Source of the DNA: Bimastos eiseni
Taxonomy: Eukaryota > Annelida > Clitellata > Crassiclitellata > Lumbricidae
Reading direction: 5' to 3'
DNA length: 64,000 bases
Assembly (NCBI GenBank): GCA_959347315.1
Contig: OY365818.1
Span: forward strand, 1,625,964 to 1,689,963
The translations under genes and the position numbers were made by a program. A model generated the notes under the pieces. That model worked only from the letters and a program-made list of their open reading frames with translations, was not told where the DNA came from and made no database searches. Within the stretch, counting starts at the first letter, position 1. Every line of letters begins with the position of its first letter. Positions 1 to 11,049 of this stretch are shown in pieces.

Positions 1-67
1 TGGTGGTGGTAGGGGATGATGACGATGATGATGTTGTTATTGTAATATTTGAAAGGACTTTAATCAT

Positions 68-290
68 ATAATAGGGGTGGCTGCAATTAAGAGTCTAGAA
101 GAAAGAAATTGCAAGCATTCATTGACAGGCTTATAAAATTTCATTCATTCATTCATTCTTTCTTTCTTTCTTTCTTTCACTGATTCATTCATTCAGTGAT
201 AATGTCGACGACGATGACGACTATGATGATGCAGCAACGATATTTAGAGCAACATAAATCATTAAATTTTGTATAACTGATTGTAATATT
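68..290 (-). pseudogene. Third, inverted copy of the segment A/B 5' flank (no ORF)
   Basis: Read on the - strand, this stretch aligns with the 5' flank of the ORF at 12292: a CAT/CGT-rich run, a GAAT tetranucleotide run, a pyrimidine tract and an acceptor (TTCTAG then ACTCTTAATTGCAGCCACC). The similarity stops just after the acceptor, and no signal-peptide ORF follows. Positions 1-66 on the - strand resemble the start of the same CAT-rich flank again, so another unit may lie beyond the window edge. I read it as a truncated family member facing away from the ORF at 2019. Confidence 0.5.
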
Positions 291-839
291 TGTCATAAGT
301 CGTTGCGAATCTGATCCATAATAATCCCCGGACACTGGACATTTGCTCCTAGGTCCCCTTCTCATCGAGCTTTGGCTTGAGCACACCGTTGTCAGAAACC
401 ATTTTGCTTCTTCCCAAATCCCATCCTGAATCCCCCTCTTCTACTCACTAGACTGTTAATGCTATCCATCCACCCAGTCGTCTAACTTGTCTGCATGCCT
501 GATTCTCTGGATCTTGACCCTCTGCCTATCGTTTTTCGTGTTTGTTTTGGTCGAGCGCCTGTGAAAAAACTGGTTCCCGCGTTTCATCACTTTTGACTTC
601 GAATTTGCGATCACAATTGTCAAATGAATATTTTAACTCAACGAAGTGATTTTGAGAGCAGGGTTATCTGGCGTTGCATAGGGGTTTGGGTGACTGCTCG
701 GACAAGAAATCGCTCTATATTCCTTAAAGTCCGCTCATCAACCGATAGATGAACTATGACATATCATATGTATATATGTATATATATGTTTTTAGTTGCC
801 CCCAAGGCAAATAGTTGCGACAAATGATTAATATTTTCT

Positions 840-1263
840 GCTTCAATGCACGACAAACGAAAATAACCTTTTCCGTGATCGAAATTCCGCTGCTGTTGTA
901 AGATTAGCGTTTTTGCCGATCGGTCGAAACTCTTATTTCTGGATAGTTATCGCTGTTATTGTCGCCATCATTAAAAGACGCAATGTACCTTAGGACAAAG
1001 TAACGGGTCCGTATAATTTTTCGTTCACCGGCTGACGTAATTATGCGAAGAAGATGTCTGTGACGTCATTGTGGTGGTTGCCGTGGAAAGACAACCATAT
1101 GAATATGAATGCAACAATCGTGGTGATGTCATCAGGGCAGATTGTAGTCCAAGAGAATAAGCCTGGTAACAAATTATTATGGTGCATGGAAACAAAATTC
1201 GGGAAAACCGTTGGTGACTTCCTGAAACCGGTTTATCGGTATCAGGAATGTCTGCCTAGTTAA
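840..1263 (+). pseudogene. Decayed transmembrane-like exon block, inverted partner of 11050-11500
   Basis: This block matches the - strand of 11050-11500 over most of its length. Shared peptide signatures are a hydrophobic stretch (GRNSYFWIVIAVIVAIIKRR here, GRNSYSWIVMAVIVNINRKT there) and the words SVTS-WWLPWK. In this copy the frame upstream of the hydrophobic stretch contains TAA and TAG stops, so it is probably non-functional. I do not recognise the family. The strongest conservation is around the CRE and X-box-like motif at 1061-1090, so regulatory conservation may explain the similarity better than coding. Confidence 0.45.
1061..1090 (+). promoter_or_regulatory. CRE (TGACGTCA) plus X-box-like motif
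   Basis: A perfect palindromic CRE at 1061-1068 is followed after 8 bp by GTTGCCGTGGAAAG, close to the RFX X-box. The same pair with the same 8-bp spacing is kept in inverted orientation at 11238-11267. It lies between the divergent 5' flanks at 68-290 and 1985, so it could serve both directions. Binding is inferred from motifs only. Confidence 0.4.
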
Positions 1264-1929
1264 ATTGAAACTGCTACTAAATGCACGTTAAAACAGACCA
1301 TTGCGTTGGATTTATCGCTTTTTTCTCAACTCCGAGGTATTGCTCATCATGATCAGTTTGCGATTGTGTAATTCTTTTTGTTCATATGAGATGTTTTCAC
1401 AAAGCGTTTGTAGCCGGTTCAGTAAAGTATTTACTTAACTATTTACTATAATACTTGTTTTACAGACCTGCATGATTTCACGAACTGGAGCGATGTATAA
1501 ACTCAGTACAATTGATTGGTCAAGGAATCAATCAACCATTCAGTCCATCCATCTATGGATCGATCGGTCAATCAATCAATCAATCAGCCAGCTGGATAAC
1601 AAGGCACCAACTTGTGCATCAACAAGGGATTAACTTGCAATGTTGATCGGCAAAGCCTAGGAGGATGCATCCCTGACCATAATTCATTCATTATAACCAC
1701 AGGGTCACCTAATTTCGAGATGAAATTAAGTAGTGGTGGATAACGTATTGAGTATATTCAGCAAGGTGGTAAAGTTACTAGACTTAACTAGTTCATTATT
1801 GTGAAGTACACAAACTTAACAGATAGTACAAAAATTCTTGTATGCGCTGGCCCCGCGGCCTGTGTGCTCGCACCCATGCGCACAGCTTAGAGGGAACACT
1901 TGTCATTGTCATCATTGAATGAATGAATG

Positions 1930-2018
1930 TGTGAATGATTGAATACAAGCCAACCAATGAACGTTTTTATTTTCTTGCTTCCAGACTCTTAATTACAGCC
2001 TCCCCTAACAGACAAAGG
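1930..2018 (+). other. 5' exon leader and acceptor of ORF A
   Basis: A GAAT-type run and a pyrimidine tract end in an AG at 1983-1984 (TTGCTTCCAG). This is followed by a short leader, ACTCTTAATTACAG and then CCTCCCCTAACAGACAAAGG, before the ATG at 2019. The same acceptor and leader precede ORF B (AG at 12256-12257) and occur on the - strand at 96-75. An upstream non-coding exon is therefore likely but not located. Confidence 0.5.
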
Positions 2019-3014
2019 ATGCATCCAATTCTTTTGTTAACCCTGATCAGGCATGTCATTGTTGCTACGGAACCAATCACCAGAGGCTCCGTTTCGTATC
2101 AACTTCCGGTCGGCATCGAGAAAACAAAGAACCCGGAACAAGACTCAAAGAAACACGACACAAGAAGCAACGTCACTCACCTCGCTCTTGTTCGCGTTCT
2201 ATTGGCGAAGCCAGACAAGAATGAAACCTTACGAAAGGAGTTTCAAGAGGCTGGGCGAACAACTACAGAGGAAGCCAAGACGGCGAGGTACTTGCGATCG
2301 CTGGGAACTTACGCCAACATATCACGTAATCAAACTGTACTTTATTTTGGGCAGAAGATCGAAGCCAATTTTTCTGAAACTGGGTTTAGAAAACGGACAG
2401 CAACGTTGCTGCGCAATATCAGTGAAGTTGACTGGTCTAATTCTTTCGAACTTAGCAATCAAACTTACTATGAAATCATCGGCGAATTTCCAACAGATTT
2501 TCAGTCTCTCTTGTTGGCAACCGATGTGAGTGAAAAGGAATTGCTACTGGCATACGCGAACGCCAGCAGCGACAGAAATGACATTGCAAAATGCCTGGAA
2601 AAGTACAACCGCGCGAGGGAAAACGAGAGAACACTGCTGAAGTCTGTGCTGGATAAATCGGGAAGAAAGGTGGATGATCTCGCAGTTGGATATAAGGCCC
2701 TGAGGAGAGGAGTGGCGTGGAGTCACGTTAGGCTGAGCAAAGACCTGAGGCAGTTTTTCGAAACACCTTCCGTTCTTCTGAGGCAATACGAGACCGTCAA
2801 AGGAAACGAAAAAGATTTAATCATCGACCGAGATCTGAGAAGTCCAGTGCTTCATTTGAAAAGGAGATCCGTTGAACAAAAACGATTCGAAGTTATAAAT
2901 GATGCAACAACTAAAAGCACCTTAATGCAGCCATCGACAGAGGAAGGTTATTTTTACATCATAGCTTCAATAAATATCAATATTTTCATTATTTTAATAT
3001 TGTTAGTTTATTAA
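2019..3014 (+). CDS. Secreted or membrane-tethered glycoprotein, copy A (novel family)
   Basis: An uninterrupted 331-codon ORF; the family is not recognised. The ATG at 2019 is preferred over the in-frame one at 1935 because 1935 lies before the acceptor and in simple repeat. The N-terminus (MHPILLLTLIRHVIVATEP) looks like a modest signal peptide. Eight N-glycosylation sequons are visible (residues 51, 68, 100, 104, 117, 133, 147, 181) with one cysteine (192). Residues 190-260 are charged and look helical. The last 21 residues (311-331, YFYIIASININIFIILILLV) are strongly hydrophobic and could be a C-terminal anchor or GPI signal. Residues 20-285 are almost identical to the ORF at 12292, but the C-termini differ completely. 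Function unknown; expression is inferred from coding conservation. Confidence 0.6.
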   Translation: MHPILLLTLIRHVIVATEPITRGSVSYQLPVGIEKTKNPEQDSKKHDTRSNVTHLALVRVLLAKPDKNETLRKEFQEAGRTTTEEAKTARYLRSLGTYANISRNQTVLYFGQKIEANFSETGFRKRTATLLRNISEVDWSNSFELSNQTYYEIIGEFPTDFQSLLLATDVSEKELLLAYANASSDRNDIAKCLEKYNRARENERTLLKSVLDKSGRKVDDLAVGYKALRRGVAWSHVRLSKDLRQFFETPSVLLRQYETVKGNEKDLIIDRDLRSPVLHLKRRSVEQKRFEVINDATTKSTLMQPSTEEGYFYIIASININIFIILILLVY

Positions 3015-3915
3015 TATAAAATTAGCAGTTGTAACGCGTATCTCTCTTAAATACTTGTCTTTGATAAAATTAACCCCCAGATCCTCCTCCTCCTCCCTCT
3101 CTCTCACTCTCTTCATCTTCCACTTCTCTTGCTCCTATTTCTTATCTTGCTACCCTTCCTTATATCTCTCATTATCTTCCTCTTCCCCTTCCTCCTCTGC
3201 CTTCTCTCTGCTTCCCATTTGTTCCTCTTGAGCTTACTCAGCTTGAATTAGCCAATGCAGTTTCTACATTTACCAATGTAAGTGAAATTTATATTTGGAG
3301 ATGTTGCCCTCTACCGTAAAAAGCAATATTCCGTGAAATGTGAACTGGCGTGAAATAGTTTTAAGCTTTTAGACAGCAACAACCGATTATTAACTGCATC
3401 AACCTACGAATAGTAATAGTGAAGAGGAAGGTTGCTCTGGGTGGCCTGGGTGGTCAACTGGTGAAATTCTCTCTGCATGTCCAAATCATCGGAGTATTCC
3501 TCAAACGAAGCAATAATGTAATGTTATTGTGATCGATAAGATGTTGACCAATCTTTTTAAATGCTGCTGTACTCTTTTAAGCTGATACTGCGGTCAACGA
3601 TTGCAAGGGGATAAAAACGTTTAATGCAATTGTCGATCTACATTGTTTCAATCTAGGCATAACATTTTTTGTTATTTCGTTCTCCTGGCAGGTTTTGTGC
3701 TCATCCAAGTTTAGCTAGAAATGTTATAGCAGAGTTGAATGGATAGGCCAACGTAATGATTGTCTTACGTCCTGGTTTAGCGAATTGCGTGAATGCCTGA
3801 ATATTTGATCCAATTTCATTTCTATCTAGCTAATTAGACTTCTATCTAATTAAGCTTCTAATGATGCCGTCTTTTAATCGGTACATCCACTTTCATGCTG
3901 CTTGATTTGTTTTAG
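3015..3915. other. Intergenic or intronic spacer of segment A
   Basis: No gene is seen. It starts with a CT-rich tract (3080-3240). Short parts, such as 3470-3500 (CTCTCTGCATGTCCAAATCA) and the run before 3916, align with the equivalent part of segment B (14195-14225 and 15075-15167). Confidence 0.5.
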
Positions 3916-6059
3916 CTTCCAGCAAATTATTTCCGCTCATCATCTTCATTATTGTTTTTAGTGGGATTTTCTCCATAATAGGATGCGTGTAAGTATAATT
4001 TTATACAACCACGGTCATACTTTCTTGCCAAGGTCAAACTTTCTTACCAAGATCATACTTTCTTAGCAAGGTCATATTTTCTTACCAAGATCATACTTTC
4101 TTACCAAGATCCTACTTTCTTACCAAGGTCAAACTTTCTTACCAAGGTCATACTTTCTTACCAAGATCATACTTTCTTACCAAGATCATATTTTCTTACC
4201 AAGGTCACACTTTCTTACCAATGTCATACTTTCTTACCGAGATCATGCATTACAACACAATGCAGCAACCGATCTTGAGTATCGAGCGACATGCGAACAC
4301 ATATGCAATATCAGACTTATATTACATTTTACTCTATTTCCTCATGTATCCTGATGCACTTTGTCATATGGTTTGATATTCTTAAACAAGGATACATAGG
4401 CCTACATATGCACATAATATGCATGGAATATAGCTGCGTTCTATACCCGAAAGGTTGACAAGTCGTTCTCTCGCCAGGCGGCGGCGTTTATCAAATTAGA
4501 TGTATAACGTAATGGTCTTATGCGTGTTAAATTCAACTCCTGTTATCATTTGTCATCATTCGTTCATAAGGTACTTGTAATCATGGTATAGCCAGTGGTA
4601 AAATTTCTTATCCAGGGTCCCGGATCTCCATTCTCCACATAATAAAATGTTTATAACTGAAGCCAAAGTCAAGTTAAACGTTGAATCTATCTATCACAGA
4701 TAAAATCGCTATTTGCTATTCGTAAAGGCACAAAATGTGTGAAATAAGATTTGCAATGGCTGATTTTTTAAACAAAATATGGATAAAGGTGTCGGGTTTT
4801 ATCTGTTGGTGGCGCGGATTTCATGGTTGAGGTGGTGGATCTCAAATCAGAGGTCCCGGACATCAGATCCGGCTAAATTTAACCACAGCACACAGCGATT
4901 TGTCAGCTTGAAATTCAACGAGTCTCTTGTGGGCTAGTTCTTCCATTCCAGGTTCGGGGGTGTGGGTGACAATATGCCACTGCAAGCAGGCAGCCATAGG
5001 TTTAGCCAGAAGGGCAAAGCCGTTCACTGTTCACTGGTCTCGGATGACCTGCGTAATTTTTAACGTTTTTACGATTCATCATGTCTCGTTAGGTAGTGTC
5101 CATATCGTTTCATCGTACGAATCAGTTTATAAGTACAATGAATAGACAAATGAACATGCCTGTGCTTCCTATATTAGCCTTTGTTTATGCTCCTTAGGTG
5201 CACTGGAAAATTTGTCTACGACAAGATTAAAGCAAGAAAGAAACCAGCAGACGAAAGGGTGAACCTGCAATCTCATTGGCTGGTCATTGTGATAACTTTG
5301 AGATAGAGGTCATTTGATATGGTTGGACGTGATTATTTTGGATTTGATCAGCACTGGGGCCGAGGTGAAAGCGTTCTGAGTTGGTACCTTGAAGGGCTCA
5401 ATATCAACATCAAGTTTCTTTTGACTAAGTGATTGATTGTTTTGTTGGTTGTCTGGCTGATTGGCAGGTTGCCTCGCATACTGACTGACTGATTCGTTGA
5501 TTCATCGATTCATTGAATAATCCATTCATCTATTCATCGATTCATTAGCTCATTGATTCATTAATTCATTAATTGTGGTGGTTTATCAGGTCGAATTATT
5601 ACTCATCGATTGATCTGTAATTGTCAGTCTACTCAATCTGCTTGAAGAGAAGCATAGCATCATATTATCCATACTTGGGGTGTTGAGACAACGAGGTACA
5701 GGACATGAATCCTCATATGGCGAAGCTCAGCAGCTGAATCCGTACACATGGCTGCCACTTTTTCTTCTTCTCCCTCTTTCTTTTCATCTTCTTCTTGTAC
5801 AAATCCAATTCTTCTGCTTCTTATTTTACAGTATTTTTTCTTTTCTGCTTCTTCTGCCTATTTTCCTCGTCAGTCAAGTTGTCTAATTCAAGAGGAGAAT
5901 CAATTTATGAATTCGTACATGCATCGTGATCTGTTTGTTTCTTTTGCACGGTAGACACCTCTGAAGCCACCGGAGGATAAGGTGGATAAGGAGAAGAAGC
6001 CAGAGAAGGAGGCGAGTCTCACTAGAGGCGCCATGCAAAAGAGCCTGCAGCCACGATGA
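3916..6059 (+). CDS. Transmembrane and cytoplasmic exons of segment A
   Basis: Three exons join in frame. Exon 3916-3988 (acceptor TTGTTTTAG, donor GTAAGT) encodes a hydrophobic segment, SSKLFPLIIFIIVFSGIFSI, ending IGC. Exon 5198-5258 starts with the G that completes the split codon and encodes a basic juxtamembrane stretch, CTGKFVYDKIKARKKPADER. Exon 5955-6059 encodes TPLKPPEDKVDKEKKPEKEA and a further 14 residues, then TGA. Exon order, phases and splice sites are matched in segment B (15168-17590). The product looks like the membrane-proximal part of a single-pass receptor with a Lys/Pro/Glu-rich tail. The 3916 exon needs a preceding exon that leaves one extra base. No such donor was found in the ORF at 2019, so the extracellular part is unresolved. 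Confidence 0.55.
4005..4250 (+). repeat. 18-19 bp minisatellite (ACCAAGGTCATACTTTCTT)
   Basis: About 13 imperfect copies start right after the donor of the transmembrane exon. A more decayed version sits at the same place in segment B (15270-15390). Each unit carries an AAGGTCA-like nuclear-receptor half-site. Confidence 0.75.
4612..4880 (+). repeat. MITE-like dispersed repeat, copy 1
   Basis: It aligns over about 260 bp with 56945-57210, including the words GTTGAATCTAT, ATGTGTGAAATAAG and GAGGTGGTGGATCT. Both copies open with a CCGGATCT-type end and close with AGATCCGG, forming short inverted termini. No coding capacity. Confidence 0.6.
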
Positions 6060-6520
6060 GCTTTGGCAACTGGAGAACTTGTTAGGACCCTTATTATGTT
6101 TTTCTATGGCGATCCTACAGGAAGCTTGGAATTGATTGGAATTTGCTGGATCTTGCTATATCGACAATTTTTACAGCCTAGATTTTAGTGAGAATCAAAT
6201 ATCAGTCATTTGTCGTTATCTTGAGAATTACAAAAGAATTGACTGACTATCAGACTGACTAATTGATCGATCATTTGATTGGTTGAATTGACTAGTTAAC
6301 AGATCGTCAATGTGTTGGTTGATTGCTTGATTGTTCGATTTCTTTGGTAATTGATAGATCATCTGGTGAAATTAAAGTTAATACGTATAAGCATTAAGTA
6401 CGAACTTTTTTGAACCGCTTTCAAAAGCACTTCCAGAACAATAGATTATGAACATTCAAAGAATGGAAAATTACAAAATAATCATAGTAAACAATTAAGA
6501 ATAAGACGTTCTCTGAGTAG
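6060..6520 (+). other. 3' UTR/flank shared by segments A and B
   Basis: Directly after the stop at 6059, the words CAACTGGAGAACTTGTTAGG, TTTGTCGTTATCTTGAGAAT and, near 6450, ATGAACATTCAAAGAATGG recur in order at 17570-17800, 18030-18150 and 19180-19640. It probably marks the shared 3' UTR and the right end of the duplicated segment. Confidence 0.5.
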
Positions 6521-7629
6521 ATAAACCATAGTCATCAGTTTTATTGCTCCGAACGAACAGGATGCATCAATTGACAATATGCATATTTTTATTTCTGGTG
6601 GAGACAAGAGGAGACCCAGAAAGGACCGTGGTCCCGCTAGGTAGGGCCACCTATATGCATGTACACAAGGAAAAATTTCTAGATGGCTAAGGATTTACAA
6701 TGAAACTTAACTATAACAACAGAGTTAGACAGAAGCAATCATAATAAACAAATTCAAATAAAACAAGCAATGTAGGAATCCAATAAAACGTTCAGCTCGA
6801 TAATCCATGTTCTTGGTAAGATCGAGTAAATAGAAAGCAAGGAAGGAGAATTACGATCACCATAGGAAACGATTCATTTGTATAGCAGTCGGATGACAAA
6901 ACCACACAGGGTTAGTGCGCCATCTCTCGAATGTTCGAATGAGGACGGAGTGAATTGGCTACATATTTTAAGAGAGGCGTATTTGACAACCTAAGACACG
7001 GCAAGGCTCGTGTAGCACGCACGAGAGAAGGAAGGTTTCTGTACGACCACAGAGGTCATCAATAATCACCTAGTCACGAGGCAGAAGCTTGAAACGTAAC
7101 ATACCCTACCATTTCGTACGGCTACAAAAGCTTCGGATTATATCCCCGTGATTAAGGGCAAACTTACCCGCACTGAACATCCTATAGTCTTTAGGAGGGA
7201 GCTGAAAGGGGCGAGCCCTGGGTCGTAGGTTGTAGGAACACCGTGCAATTGGGTTGAACTAAAAATTTTGTTTTCTCACCAAATGACGCATACAGATCGA
7301 AAAAATGTTCACCCTCACACTCCAGGAACAGAACACTTCGACATAACCAAAGTCGGCGGTACAAATCCGCGCTCGGACGCCAAAATCTGATCTAGACTTA
7401 GGGGCCTCAAATATCGACCTAATATCCTCGACTTTTTCCTCATGATTAAGGGCAAACTTTCCCGCACTGAACATTCTTCTGTGTTGCTTAAGATCGGATG
7501 AAATCTGTTTGTTTTCGATAACATTCCTCAATAGTTTGTGAGCAAATGCCCGAAAGGACGCGAAAATGGGTAGCTGTTTAGAGTGCTGTGTTCGATCTTA
7601 CATCTAATTTCTATTTCTCGTGTTTATCT
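6521..7629. other. Spacer with a direct repeat
   Basis: No gene is recognised. A 30-bp word beginning GATTAAGGGCAAACTTACCC and ending CACTGAACATCC occurs at about 7151 and again, slightly changed, at about 7445, roughly 295 bp apart. The short - strand ORFs here show no family features. Confidence 0.4.
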
Positions 7630-10625
7630 AGACACTCTTCTCAATCACATATAACTCAGGATACCAGGTCAGATTATTCCCATTTTACTTGAAACAACCT
7701 CAACCTACTCCGGATCGCCTCAGATTGATTTTCTAATTCTTCCGTCAGATCTCCCTACAGTCTTCAACATCTACCGTCCTCCAACTTTCTCTGCCTACTC
7801 CTCTAAACTCTCTGTCTTAATCGACGAATTTGGATCTCTCCTCTCCATCGCTGCAACTACTCCTAACGAATTCATAATCACGGGCGACTTCAACATCCGT
7901 GTTGACGATCCCTCTGATCCTCTTGGATCTGGCTTCCTGAGCCTCCTCTCATCATTCAATCTCGTCCAACACGTCAACTTTCCAAACCACATAAAGAACC
8001 ACACACTCGACTTTGTTATCACTTCCACAGCCTCCCACCTATCTCCCAAGCTATCACACTCAATTCAAAACATTACCGACCACTATACCTTATCATTCTT
8101 GACCTTGAAATTAAGCCTTTTCCTCGCCCTCCTCCAACCCTCAATCATCTCGTTCCATCGGGTCCATCGAGTCCATCGACCGTCAGTCCTTTATCAAGGA
8201 CATTCTTAACTCCAAACTTGTGCTCAATCCTCCTCCTTCTCTATAAGATCTTCTGTCTTGCTACAATTCAACACTCTCCAACCTCCTTGACACTCATGCA
8301 CCACTCATAACCACACACAGCTCACGCACATATAACCCTTGGTTCACCTCCTATCTCCAAGCTTTCAAAACCTTCCGCAGGAGTCTTGAGCACACCTACA
8401 AGCAAGCCAAAGACTCAACATCTAAAGCAAAACCGTGTCTACCCTCATATCAGCAACACACATACCATAATCTTATCGATGCAGCCAAGAAAAAATACTA
8501 CTTCTCATTTATCCACTCCAGTTCCTCCAATCCTAGACACCTCTGGAAAGCAATCGAAAGCTTATCTTCTTCATCGTAAGTCTCTCTCACCGTTGCCCAG
8601 CTCCATCCCCGCATCCTCTATCGCTGACGCCTTCTGCTCTTTCTTCTCAAACAAAATCTCATCTCTTCGTTTCACACTACAATTTCTTCTAGCTTTCAAC
8701 TCCTCCAGCACTGTTCCACTTATTTCTCGCAAACCTACTCCGCCTTCCCATCAGTCCTCACTCTCAATTCTATCTCCTGCCACTGAAACAGAAGTACTAC
8801 TCCTCCTAAATTCCCTTCCCAACAAGCAATGTGAACTCGATCCTATCCCCACTTCTCTCCTAAAAGACTGTGCCTCGATCCTCGTTCCTGTGATCACCAA
8901 AATCATTAATCTTTCGCTCTCTACCGAAAAATTTCCTATGGTCTTTAAACACTCTATCGTCTCTCCCATAATGAAAAAACAAATCTAGATAAAGAAAATC
9001 TTTCTAACTATCATCCCATCTCCAACCTCTCCTTTCTGTCTAAACTAACTGAAAGAATTGTTCTTACCCGCCTTAATAACTACTTCTCAACAAACTCACT
9101 GCTAAACCCCCACCAATCAGGATTCACTAAACACCACTTCACAGAAACTCTGCTTGCCTCTCTATATGACAACTTGGTCTCTGCCGTCAGTCATCAACAA
9201 GCTTCCTGCCTCTGCCTCCTCGACATCTCTGCTGCATTTGATACCATTGACCACAGCCTTCTTTTGACTAGACTATCCTCATAGTTTGGCGTTTCTGGGA
9301 CTGCTATACTCTGGCTCCAATCCTACTTATCTTCCAGATCCTTCTCTGTCAAAGCCTCCAAACTCTGTTCGCAACCCCTTCCACTCACATGTGGTATCCC
9401 TCAAGGCTCCGTCCTAGGACCACTCCTCTTCATCCTCTATACCACACAATTAAGTCATCTCATATAATCCTCCTCTGTTGACCACCACCCGTATGCAGAT
9501 GACACCCAACTCTACATACCCTTCTCCCCAACCTCTTTTTCCACCTACATTGCAAAATTACTGAATGTAGCAAACTTAGTCTCCGAATGGATGTCATCTA
9601 ACCTCCTCTGCCTCAACCCCTCCAGAAGACAGAATTTATCCTCATAGACCTTCCTGACGAAATCAAGAAAATACCCGACCCTGAAATTCACTTACCCAAT
9701 CACTCTTAATCCCTTCCCTTCACCTCAGATGCCCCAGTCCAAAATCTTGGCGTCACCTTCGATCCTCATCTCTCTTTCTCCAATCACATCTCTAACCTCT
9801 CTCGCTGCTGTTTCATGCACATTCGCGACCTCCGCCGCATCCGACCAATGCTCGATTTCAAAACTGCTTCCACCATTGCTACCTCCATCGTCTACTCCAA
9901 GCTCGACTACTGTAACTCCATCTTCCTCAACCTTGAAGCCACAAATCAAACGTTTACAATTAATCCAAAACTCATTAGCCAGAGCCGTCATCAGAACACC
10001 CAAGCATCATCACATCACTCCAATGCTCAAATCACTTCACTGGCTAAAAATCCCAGAGCGCATTCACTTCAAAATCATATCACTAACTTAAAACTCCCTA
10101 CAATATTTCCAGTCCAAATATCGTCGCGAACTCTTCACCATCCAGCCACTCGCTCTACCCGATCATCCTCTTGCCTCACCCTCACTCGACCTCCGATCAC
10201 ATCTCATCTCAAGTTCTCCAACCGCTCAATATCAAACGCCACATCTCGTCTCTGGAACGCCCTTCCTCCTGAGTTTCGTGCTTTCTCGGTTCACTGCCCG
10301 TCATGCAGCATCATCTGTACCTAGCGCCCCCAACTATCACATCCCGGGCTTTCCATTCTAAACTTAACTCCCACCTTTTCCAGAACTCTTACCCAGACTC
10401 ACTGCTTGACATCCCACCTGTCAAACCTCGACCAAAGAGAGACCCTCCTTGACAGCTACTCTGCCTCCCTGCTGACCTCCTGGAAACCGAACTCTGACCG
10501 CCCTCGGACTATTTTTTGGACAACCCTTTGACGCAGCGCTCGCGAATAAACTGGTGCTCTGAGCTTAGCTTTAGAGTGGCACTCTAGAAATTTGGAGATT
10601 ACGATTACGAAGTTGATCAGAACGA
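7630..10625 (+). mobile_element. 5'-truncated, decayed L2/CR1-group LINE
   Basis: Remains of a non-LTR retrotransposon ORF2. An endonuclease part is visible at about 7680-8130, with TGDFNIRVDD near 7880 and a downstream LDFVIT. Reverse transcriptase spans about 8960-9650, with LDISAAFDTIDHSLL near 9220, GIPQGSVLGPLLF at 9393 and the catalytic YADD at 9492-9503. A C-terminal part (SKLDYCNSIFLN, about 9898; LHWLKIPERIHFKI, about 10043) follows. Several stops and frameshifts (for example within 9270-9300 and 9460-9480) show it is dead. The element is interrupted between 8100 and 8400. The 3' end (10535-10620) carries AATAAACTGGTGCTCTGAG and a GATTACGATTACGA tail that recurs alone elsewhere, so smaller elements appear to share its 3' end. 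It lies between the two duplicated gene segments. Confidence 0.9.
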
Positions 10626-11049
10626 GGCAACTGAGTTGCTTTCGAGTTAGCGTAGCGTGAATCCTGCAAGTGTGTCGTAATGGTTGTCCTGGTTGCACGA
10701 ATGAAATAATTAGGTGTATAACGCCGTTATTCGCGGTTTATGCATGAATTCAATCGCTCTTTCGAAAAATCAACTAGTCCAACTCAGTTTATCATCGTAA
10801 ACTGAGCGTTGGATGCTGTAAGGATGTTGTAAGGATTTTTATGATCAAGCGTTGGTGAGATTTCATATAAGAATAAGCACATTATAGAGGAACGCATTAC
10901 CCGTTTCTAGTTTATCTCGCGGCTAAAGTCTTTAGTTTAGTATCATATAAGAGGGAATGGTTACTCGTCAAATAGCAGTGTACACGCTTCAATCTTGAAC
11001 ATAGATGTCGCCCAAATTTTAATTTTGTTCAATTTGAAAATACGATGTT
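10626..11049. other. Spacer after the LINE
   Basis: No gene, RNA or clear repeat is seen here. Confidence 0.4.

Noticed and set aside
2053..2529. 158-codon frame overlapping ORF A (and 12326-12802 in B)
   Set aside because: Alternate-frame shadow. The 2019 and 12292 frames have the signal-like start, sequons and longer length.
2525..2531. GAT|GTGAGT donor inside ORF A as the link to the TM exon at 3916
   Set aside because: It is phase 0, whereas the TM exon needs one overhanging base, so the frame would break.
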